A DNA stretch of 11,380 nucleotides, from the NCBI GenBank assembly GCA_964364925.1, contig CAYIOB010000023.1, positions 1-11,380 of the forward strand. Reading direction: 5' to 3'. This stretch comes from JAMCZC01 sp964364925. Lineage in GTDB: Bacteria > Patescibacteriota > Microgenomatia > Levybacterales > UBA12049. Both the position numbers and the translations under genes were made by a program. The notes under the pieces are model-generated. The model was not told the origin of the DNA and did no database searches. It saw only the letters and a program-made list of their open reading frames with translations. Position 1 is the stretch's first letter, and each line of letters starts with the position of its first letter. Shown piece by piece: positions 6,736 through 11,380 of this stretch.

Positions 6736-7266
6736 TTAAAGATTGTAGACTTTTCTTAACTGCTTTTTAATTGCCTCTTCTGATTCGTTTCCAAAAGTAA
6801 CAAGTAAGGCATCTCTATTCTTTATTATTCTATCAAGAACGTGCTCTTTTTTCTCTCCGTTAAGATAAAACCTGAGAGTACCTCCATTTCCTGTACAAAA
6901 TGTCTGTCCGGTGCCCGTAGTCAAGCATTCATCAGTAAGCTTAAATGGCAGAGTTGAAAAAAAATCATTCCATGTTACGTCATCTTTTTTAACTTTGATT
7001 ATATTGGGATTACTTGCCTCAATATACGCATCTTTTGAAAGATTGTGATACATGGCTGCTGTAAAAATCCTGAACGTTCCATTGGTAAAAATTGCAAAAT
7101 AAGCTTGTTTATCTACAGCCTGATTTTGTGTGGAAACGGATGCTGGTTGTTGCTGGGTTTCATCTAATAAAGGACTTCTAGGCTCTTCTCGCCTGTTTGA
7201 GATAAAGATAAATCCAAAAAGAATAACAAAAAATATAATTATGCCGATAGTTACGGTTTTTTTCAT
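6736..7266 (-). CDS. Membrane-anchored protein of unknown function
   Basis: 176 residues, family not recognised. Residues about 5-23 form one hydrophobic span after MKK, followed by SNRREEPR and a Gln/Ser/Pro-rich linker (about 35-52). This fits an uncleaved N-terminal anchor, although the Arg-rich stretch after the span leaves orientation open. There is no lipobox Cys. The folded part (about 55-160) begins YFAIFTNGTFRIFT and contains NIIKVKKDDVTWNDFFSTLPFK, a Cys pair (C114 and C124, in DECLTTGTGQTFC), then GGTLRFYLNGEKK and RDALLVTFG. The short strands with a strand-turn-strand ending look like a small beta-rich domain; if the domain lies outside the cell the two Cys could form a disulfide. 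It faces msrB across a 204-bp divergent intergenic region. No function can be assigned. Confidence 0.82.
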   Translation of the reverse strand: MKKTVTIGIIIFFVILFGFIFISNRREEPRSPLLDETQQQPASVSTQNQAVDKQAYFAIFTNGTFRIFTAAMYHNLSKDAYIEASNPNIIKVKKDDVTWNDFFSTLPFKLTDECLTTGTGQTFCTGNGGTLRFYLNGEKKEHVLDRIIKNRDALLVTFGNESEEAIKKQLRKVYNL

Positions 7267-7454
7267 ATCTCAATAATAGCTTATTCAACGGTCGTTAGCC
7301 ACTGCTAATTATCATCGGGAACGAACTTCTCCCCAGTAACAGAGAGAAGAGCAACATGGGTGATCCGGATGCAAAAGCCGGGTAATTTTCCACAGGATCA
7401 TTTAGCTCTAAAGTACGAGGTTAAAAATGGCTGTCTTATGTTCCTGAAATAAGA

Positions 7455-7460
7455 TATACT
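7455..7460 (+). promoter_or_regulatory. -10 box of the msrB-msrA operon
   Basis: TATACT ends 10 nt before the msrB ATG at 7471, placing the transcription start a few bases from the start codon. No good -35 is found at 16-18 nt. The rest of the 204-bp divergent region 7267-7470 shows no gene; a nine-codon frame at 7356-7385 is not supported. Confidence 0.4.
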
Positions 7461-7470
7461 CGAAATTGCT

Positions 7471-7860
7471 ATGAAGTTTAATCAACTAACATCTGATGAA
7501 AAACGAATAATCAAAGACAAAGGTACTGAAGCTCCATTTAGTGGTGAATATGATGATTTTTACGTTGATGGGACATTTATTTGCCGGAGGTGTAATGCTT
7601 CCCTCTTTTCCTCGAAGGCAAAGTTTGACGCAGGTTGTGGCTGGCCAAGTTTTGATGAGAACTTTCCAAATGCAGTAAAACGTTTACCAGACCCGGACGG
7701 TCAAAGAGTTGAGATAGAATGTGCAAATTGTGGAGCACATTTGGGGCATGTATTTGAAGGGGAGCGTTTAACAGACAAAGATACCAGACACTGCGTTAAT
7801 TCGTTATCAATTCGTTTTATTCTTAAAGGCAAAGAGATGCCGGAGGTTATACATGAATAA
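7471..7860 (+). CDS. msrB: Peptide-methionine (R)-S-oxide reductase
   Basis: Reduces the R epimer of methionine sulfoxide in oxidised proteins, normally with thioredoxin; 129 residues, full length for the SelR fold. The structural zinc site is complete: C38-x-x-C41 and C84-x-x-C87. The signature GCGWPSF (55-61) contains C56, which corresponds to the resolving Cys in two-Cys MsrB enzymes. HLGHVFEG (90-97) and RHCVNSLSIRF (106-116) follow, with C108 as the catalytic Cys rather than selenocysteine. There is no signal peptide, so it acts in the cytoplasm. It is the first gene of a two-gene operon; the last 8 bases overlap the start of msrA. The ATG is 10 nt behind a TATACT and has no Shine-Dalgarno, suggesting a near-leaderless start. 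Confidence 0.97.
   Translation: MKFNQLTSDEKRIIKDKGTEAPFSGEYDDFYVDGTFICRRCNASLFSSKAKFDAGCGWPSFDENFPNAVKRLPDPDGQRVEIECANCGAHLGHVFEGERLTDKDTRHCVNSLSIRFILKGKEMPEVIHE
7842..7846 (+). promoter_or_regulatory. Strong Shine-Dalgarno (GGAGG) for msrA
   Basis: GGAGG lies 6 nt before the msrA ATG (7853), inside the end of msrB. It fixes the msrA start and supports reinitiation across the ATGAATAA overlap. It is the clearest ribosome binding site in the window. Confidence 0.8.
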
Positions 7861-8404
7861 AAAGCTAGAAACAGCAACGCTCGCAGGGGGATGCTTTTGG
7901 TGTACAGAAGCTATCTTCAAACGACTTAAAGGCGTAAAGTCTGCAGTGCCTGGGTATGCTGGAGGATCAGTTGAAGATCCTTCATATGAGCAGGTTTGCA
8001 CTGGGAATACGGGCCATGCAGAGGCTATTCAAATTAAGTTCGAACCAAGCGAAATTCCCTTCGAAAAAATCTTAGATATATTCTGGCACACACATAACCC
8101 AACGACACTTAATCAGCAGGGCAATGATATTGGCACACAATACCGCTCTTCTATTTTTTATCATGACGAAAAACAAAAGGAAGTAGCAGAAAAATCGAAA
8201 GAAGAACTCGAGCAATCAGGTTTGTATAAAGATCCAATTGTCACAGAAATTGTTCCCTTTACCAATTTTTATGAAGCAGAAAACTATCACAAAGATTATT
8301 TTGACAGAAACGCAGATGCTCCTTATTGCAATTTTGTCATTAGTCCAAGGATTCACAAGCTGCTTGAAAAGTACGGTCAGAATGTAAAAGAAGAGTATAA
8401 TTAA
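7853..8404 (+). CDS. msrA: Peptide-methionine (S)-S-oxide reductase
   Basis: Reduces the S epimer of methionine sulfoxide, complementing MsrB; 183 residues, typical for the family. The active-site motif GGCFWC (12-17) gives catalytic C14 and a second Cys, C17. It continues GVKSAVPGYAGG (27-38), TGHAEAIQIKF (53-63), FWHTHNPTTLNQQGNDIGTQYRS (about 77-99) and the substrate-pocket motif EAENYHKDYF (about 141-150). Further Cys residues are C49 and C159, so the resolving Cys could be C17 or C159. It has no signal peptide and is probably cytoplasmic. It overlaps msrB by 8 bases with its own GGAGG, a typical coupled pair for protein repair. Its stop TAA shares its last A with an ATG (TAATG) that opens a short broken frame. 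Confidence 0.97.
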   Translation: MNKKLETATLAGGCFWCTEAIFKRLKGVKSAVPGYAGGSVEDPSYEQVCTGNTGHAEAIQIKFEPSEIPFEKILDIFWHTHNPTTLNQQGNDIGTQYRSSIFYHDEKQKEVAEKSKEELEQSGLYKDPIVTEIVPFTNFYEAENYHKDYFDRNADAPYCNFVISPRIHKLLEKYGQNVKEEYN

Positions 8405-8565
8405 TGGGCGGTCATCAAATACATATCCCTAATGTCCGTATTTACAAGAGGGATAAAAAACCTATAGCCCCAGCCTCCCTATCCGAATTGTAGACGAATT
8501 TTCTCGGTTCTGGAGAAAAAATTGCCGAGGTTTCAAAAGAAGTTTATGAGTATTTTGTCAGATAA
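8404..8565 (+). pseudogene. Short frame coupled to msrA, split by an in-frame TAG
   Basis: An ATG overlapping the msrA stop (TAATG) opens 29 codons, MGGHQIHIPNVRIYKRDKKP then IAPASLSEL, ending at TAG (8491-8493). The same frame continues TNFLGSGEKIAEVSKEVYEY then FVR to TAA (8563-8565). The two halves together read like one protein of about 53 residues; a single C-to-T change in CAG (Gln) would create the TAG. Either this is a small protein recently broken, or the first 29 codons are a real peptide and the rest chance. Family not recognised. Downstream to 8634 I see only AT-rich sequence. Confidence 0.3.
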
Positions 8566-8634
8566 ATCTTTTGATGTATTTTGAATTATGTAAATACTGC
8601 CTTTTTAATTTCAGGCCTATAGAAAACTTGACTT

Positions 8635-8663
8635 TTGTCACGAAAAGATGTAGATAATATACT
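8635..8663 (+). promoter_or_regulatory. Promoter of the GH130-like gene
   Basis: TTGTCA (8635-8640), a 17-nt spacer and TATACT (8658-8663). The -10 ends 12 nt before the ATG at 8676, so the transcript would have a leader of about 6 nt at most and no Shine-Dalgarno. Confidence 0.65.
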
Positions 8664-8675
8664 TAGCATACGTCT

Positions 8676-9719
8676 ATGATACAAGAAGCACCACTTTTTG
8701 CTAAGCGTGATGCCATTGGTACCTCAAGCGTCAGAGGACTCGAGTTAAGCTTGGGAACAGAAAAACGACCTTCACCAAAAGATTGGGAAGTTTTCGCTGC
8801 ACTTCAGGAGTTTAATAACCCACAGCCAATCTCTCCGGATTGGGCAATTTACAATACAGCCTCTATTCCTGCACCTGAACTTTCAGGCACAATTTTTCTA
8901 TCCCGAGCAGTTAAAATGAGAAATGTTAGGAAAGGAGAACCCGATTGGAATTCTCTTCATGTATGTGTTACTGATTCGAGTGGTAATCGCCAAAGATTAA
9001 AAGATCTTGAACTCCCTGTCGATGATAAGATAGTCAACTGGGAGGACGCTCGAGTTGGGGCAGATGGAACCTTAGGCTTCACCGTTGTTATTCATGAGGG
9101 CGATAAATACAATCCACACCCAGCACTTGTCAAGGTTGGAATCGAAGATGGTAATTTAAAAGTTGCAGGGGCTCCAAAGATTTTTGAAAACATAATAGGC
9201 AAAAATGCAATTCCTCTTGAAGGAGGATTTATTTATAGACCTGATGGTGTTTCTCATCAACTGCATTATCTTGACTCCCAAGGAGGGTTGTTGAAAATTA
9301 TTGATTTTTCAAATTTCAGAAATATCCAGTGGCTTAGTAAAAAAATGGGGGCTGCAGCCAGACCTATCGAGCTTGAAGATGGTCTTTTGCTACTACTTAT
9401 CCATGGAGTTCGAGGAGGAAGGGGAATTGACGGCAGTATTAAAGACGACATTTACGCCATAGGCGTTGCGGTGCTTAACAAAAATTGGCAGGTTGTGGCA
9501 GTCGACGAAAAACCGCTTTTAGAAAGGGGGCACTTCCTCGGCAACTTGCAACCGAATGAGGATCTCCGCTTGGAAAAAGAAGTGGTTTATCTATGTGATT
9601 TTACAGAAAGAAAAGATGGCCTTATTCTACCTGTCAATGTTGGGGATAGAATAACAGTCTTTACGCCTATTTCTTATTCTGCGCTTAAAGCTCGAATCAA
9701 GAACTTGCTTTTAGAGTAA
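8676..9719 (+). CDS. GH130-like beta-propeller glycosidase/phosphorylase family protein
   Basis: 347 residues with no signal peptide or membrane span, so probably cytoplasmic. The layout fits the five-bladed propeller of GH130 (mannoside phosphorylases and related enzymes): SGTIFLSRAVKM (about 70-81), NWEDARVGADGTLGFT (121-136) at the site where the family usually has an E-D-P-R type motif, GKNAIPLEGG (175-184), GAAARPIELEDGLLLLLIHG (225-244), a Tyr-x-x-Gly strand YAIGVAVLNKNW (260-271), KPLLE (279-283) and a late VVYLCDF (303-309). EDAR replaces EDPR, and the C-terminal region is only loosely conserved, so activity and substrate cannot be assigned; it could act on mannosides or be a divergent glycan-binding relative. 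It has its own promoter, and its end is 19 bp from the converging gene. Fold assignment moderate; enzymatic role tentative. Confidence 0.75.
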   Translation: MIQEAPLFAKRDAIGTSSVRGLELSLGTEKRPSPKDWEVFAALQEFNNPQPISPDWAIYNTASIPAPELSGTIFLSRAVKMRNVRKGEPDWNSLHVCVTDSSGNRQRLKDLELPVDDKIVNWEDARVGADGTLGFTVVIHEGDKYNPHPALVKVGIEDGNLKVAGAPKIFENIIGKNAIPLEGGFIYRPDGVSHQLHYLDSQGGLLKIIDFSNFRNIQWLSKKMGAAARPIELEDGLLLLLIHGVRGGRGIDGSIKDDIYAIGVAVLNKNWQVVAVDEKPLLERGHFLGNLQPNEDLRLEKEVVYLCDFTERKDGLILPVNVGDRITVFTPISYSALKARIKNLLLE

Positions 9720-9738
9720 CAAATTACATTTTTTATAG

Positions 9739-10431
9739 TTATTTTTCAATCTCCACAATTTGTGTTTCTTTTACTTTTCCAAATCCACAGCCTCCCGGGT
9801 CGGTTACGGTAGTTCCATCAAGAGCTTTTGCTGATATGTGGTCTTTTGCATGATAGTGCTCGCTATTACTACATTCGGCTCCTATGCCAATAACAAGGTT
9901 ATCTAATGGAATCTTTTTATCGTTTACTATAATTACTTTTATCGTTTCTTTATTACTTTCTTCCAAGACTACCTTGTCTTCTTTTGGGGAATTTAAAAAG
10001 ACGAATGCACCAACCAATATAACCGCAGCAATAGTTATAATTCCAAGCGGACCTTTTGCTTTTAGCAGTAGTTTGGAGAAACTTTCTGTCTGTGTTTGGT
10101 TTTTATTGTTTTCAAATTCTGTTTTTGCTCTTTCAACTTCGGATTTTAAATCATTCCACGAACGAATTAATAAAAGGAGTCTCTTTTTTCTTTGTTTTTC
10201 TTTTTCGGTATTTTGGGGAAGGTAATCTATAGCTAATTCAATTACTTTGCCCTCCTGTAGTTTTTCATAGTCGGATAAGGCTTTAGAATATTTAGCAAGT
10301 AAATTGTCAATTTTAGGATTTATACCCTTGATAAGAGACCGAATAGATTCAAATTTTTCAAGAGTAGTCGAGTTCTCCGCTAAGAGGGTGTATGCTTCTT
10401 TTATTTTTTCTTGATAATCTTTTGCGTCCAC
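9739..10431 (-). CDS. Coiled-coil single-span membrane protein with Cys/His-rich outer domain
   Basis: 230 residues starting with GTG; family not recognised. Residues 1-115 are highly charged, Lys/Glu/Leu-rich and predicted helical, probably coiled coil (for example DYQEKIKEAYTLLAENSTTL, SDYEKLQEGK, EVERAKTEFENNK). A basic LLLKAK precedes one hydrophobic span (about 128-146, LGIITIAAVILVGAFVFLN), so by the positive-inside rule the coiled coil is cytoplasmic and the C-terminus outside. The outer domain (about 160-230) carries a compact motif: C187, H192, H194 and H198 in ECSNSEHYHAKDH, followed by ALDGTTVTDPGGCGFGKV with C215. The Cys/His spacing suggests a metal site or a disulfide. The GTG start is supported by an extended -10 close upstream, and no in-frame ATG lies nearby. 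It sits 70 bp downstream of the next gene on the same strand. Function unknown. Confidence 0.82.
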   Translation of the reverse strand: MDAKDYQEKIKEAYTLLAENSTTLEKFESIRSLIKGINPKIDNLLAKYSKALSDYEKLQEGKVIELAIDYLPQNTEKEKQRKKRLLLLIRSWNDLKSEVERAKTEFENNKNQTQTESFSKLLLKAKGPLGIITIAAVILVGAFVFLNSPKEDKVVLEESNKETIKVIIVNDKKIPLDNLVIGIGAECSNSEHYHAKDHISAKALDGTTVTDPGGCGFGKVKETQIVEIEK

Positions 10432-10440
10432 AGCGTTAAT

Positions 10441-10446
10441 ATTTTA
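10441..10446 (-). promoter_or_regulatory. Extended -10 box upstream of the coiled-coil membrane gene
   Basis: The minus strand reads TGGTAAAAT: a -10 TAAAAT with the extended TG. It ends 9 nt before the GTG start at 10431. The -35 region is poor, as is common with extended -10 promoters. Confidence 0.4.
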
Positions 10447-10501
10447 CCACAATTTTAAAAAGCTGAGCATACGAGCCTAAATCCGTTTGAGCCCATAACT
10501 T

Positions 10502-11266
10502 TCATTTTTTCTCTCCAGGATAATCAATTTTAAAATCGGTTATTACAGCATTGTCTGGAATTGAGCTTATATCAAAGCCTAGCTTGTTGTATTTAATTAT
10601 TTCTTGTAATTCTTGCTTCGAAATTGGCTTCTTTTTTACGACTTTAGCGAAAATACCGCAATTAGGTCTCCACACTCCTGGGGTTCCATTAGTAGATTTT
10701 AGATGCAACGCAATTGTGGGGTGGATTCCATCGGAAGGTATAACTTCTATTTTATCTCCCAAGGGAAGTATTTTACTAACTTTTTTTAAAGCAAATTTAC
10801 TGCCTAGTTCATATATACTGACTTGTGGACACATTAAGCTGTCCCAAAAGAATATAATTTCTGTTGTATTTTTTCTAGAACTGTATTCCTTCATATGAGA
10901 TATCGGTGGCGGTGTAAATATGGCATGAAGCCTAAAATGGTCTATATTGAATGGTTGTGGTTCGTACTCTTCTATCAAATGTTCCTTAGTGCCGTCTTTG
11001 TTAAGTCTTTTCAAATAAATTCTATTTGGGTGTATCGACAGATGAACCCTATCCCCATCCTTTTCTATTTTCTTTCTTATCTTGCTTGTATCGAAATTTC
11101 CAGATGGTTTTAGTAAATGGAAAGAGTCACCAACATTAATTGGAGATTTTTCATCCTTGATGTGCTGATAAATGTAAAAACTTGAGTCAGACTTATTTTG
11201 AAAGATGGACAAGAATTTATATAGAATGTTATTTGTTTTTAGTAAAACAATGATTCTTTTCCGCAT
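10502..11266 (-). CDS. Soluble protein of unknown function
   Basis: 254 residues from the ATG at 11266; family not recognised. A basic N-terminus (MRKRIIVLLKTNNILYKFLS) is amphipathic rather than a clear membrane span. The body is strand-rich and charged: SFYIYQHIKDEKSPINVGDS, GDRVHLSIHPNRIYLKRL, LHAIFTPPPI, TEIIFFWDSLMCPQVSIYEL, and near the end TPGVWRPNCGIFAKVVKKKP followed by a helical SKQELQEIIKYNKLGFD. Cys are few and not paired in a motif. An in-frame TTG at 11284 would add six residues (MSGNIS), but it lies 2 nt from a -10-like TATATT, so the ATG is preferred. The gene is more AT-rich than argS or msrBA. It precedes the coiled-coil membrane gene by 70 bp on the same strand, so co-transcription is possible. 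Its upstream side is a GC-rich hairpin cluster. Confidence 0.75.
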   Translation of the reverse strand: MRKRIIVLLKTNNILYKFLSIFQNKSDSSFYIYQHIKDEKSPINVGDSFHLLKPSGNFDTSKIRKKIEKDGDRVHLSIHPNRIYLKRLNKDGTKEHLIEEYEPQPFNIDHFRLHAIFTPPPISHMKEYSSRKNTTEIIFFWDSLMCPQVSIYELGSKFALKKVSKILPLGDKIEVIPSDGIHPTIALHLKSTNGTPGVWRPNCGIFAKVVKKKPISKQELQEIIKYNKLGFDISSIPDNAVITDFKIDYPGEKK

Positions 11267-11286
11267 AGAAATATTTCCAGACAAAC

Positions 11287-11292
11287 AATATA
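11287..11292 (-). promoter_or_regulatory. Possible -10 box for the gene at 10502-11266
   Basis: TATATT on the minus strand, 20 nt before the ATG at 11266. No -35 match is seen upstream, where the hairpin cluster lies. Confidence 0.25.
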
Positions 11293-11293
11293 A

Positions 11294-11364
11294 GCTAGCC
11301 TTGGCTTAGCGGTAGGACTACCACATAGGGCTACCACCTTCGAGGTGGAACAGCCTCGCCACCT
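11294..11364. repeat. GC-rich cluster of overlapping inverted repeats
   Basis: Within about 70 bp are GCTAGCC/GGCTTAGC (11294-11300 with 11303-11310, one bulge), GGTAG/CTACC (11311-11322, with a second CTACC at 11331-11335), CCACCT/AGGTGG (11334-11339 with 11343-11348), CGAGG/CCTCG (11341-11345 with 11354-11358), and AGGTGG again pairing forward with CCACCT (11359-11364). AGGTGG therefore has two alternative partners. GC content is well above the adjacent gene. On the minus strand one frame is open from the window edge to a TAG at 11318-11320 (ending FHLEGGSPMW), so the element may form the C-terminus of a gene lying outside the window. Not a tRNA: no cloverleaf can be drawn. Confidence 0.55.
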
Positions 11365-11380
11365 TCAAACTTAACTGCGT

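Noticed and set aside
7303..7385. Short plus-strand frame ending SNMGDPDAKAG between the divergent genes
   Set aside because: Only nine codons from its ATG, no ribosome binding site, no recognisable family.
9720..9738. Intrinsic terminator between the convergent genes
   Set aside because: The gap is T-rich but has no stem.
11331..11364. tRNA-like T-arm (ACCTTCGAGGTGG)
   Set aside because: Only one hairpin resembles a tRNA arm; no acceptor stem, anticodon arm or full cloverleaf can be drawn.
1..11380. CRISPR array, prophage or insertion sequence
   Set aside because: No regularly spaced direct repeats, Cas-like, phage-like or intact transposase reading frames were found.

Overview
The window looks like a chromosomal segment from an uncultivated Patescibacteria (Candidate Phyla Radiation) genome, most plausibly the Microgenomates side. 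This is inference from the sequence: an AT-rich background, short intergenic gaps, a compact DEAD-box helicase with a basic N-terminal tail, several small single-span membrane proteins of no recognised family, and a short palindromic coding repeat (peptide STSSGQA) that I associate from memory with such genomes. TGA acts as a stop and Trp is TGG, so the recoded Gracilibacteria/Absconditabacteria code does not apply. No taxonomic marker settles the assignment.

Layout, left to right. 1-2595 (-) is a UPF0182-family membrane protein running off the left edge, with two small palindromes inserted in frame in one loop and a good promoter plus structured leader at its 5' end. 2875-4053 (-) is a DEAD-box RNA helicase behind a perfect-consensus promoter and a leader able to form competing helices. 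4236-4610 (-) is a small Nudix protein with an altered, isopentenyl-diphosphate-isomerase-like box, bracketed by a 14-bp inverted repeat. 4813-6684 (+) is arginyl-tRNA synthetase (argS) with an extended N-terminus. 6736-7266 (-) is an unrecognised membrane-anchored protein. 7471-8404 (+) is an msrB-msrA methionine sulfoxide reductase operon, followed by a tiny broken reading frame coupled to the end of msrA. 8676-9719 (+) is a GH130-like beta-propeller protein. 9739-10431 (-) is a coiled-coil/transmembrane protein with a Cys/His-rich outer domain. 10502-11266 (-) is an unrecognised soluble protein. 11294-11364 is a GC-rich cluster of overlapping hairpins.

The genes do not form one pathway. 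They are mostly single-gene transcription units with their own promoters: translation (argS), RNA remodelling (DEAD-box), protein repair (msrB/msrA), probable carbohydrate handling (GH130-like) and envelope proteins of unknown role. Two regulatory themes stand out. First, several promoters place the -10 box only 6-12 nt from the start codon, implying leaderless or nearly leaderless mRNAs, whereas the second gene of the msr operon has a strong GGAGG. Second, the two genes with long leaders (UPF0182 and the helicase) both show leader RNA with mutually exclusive pairings. No CRISPR array, tRNA, rRNA, intact transposase or defence cassette was seen.
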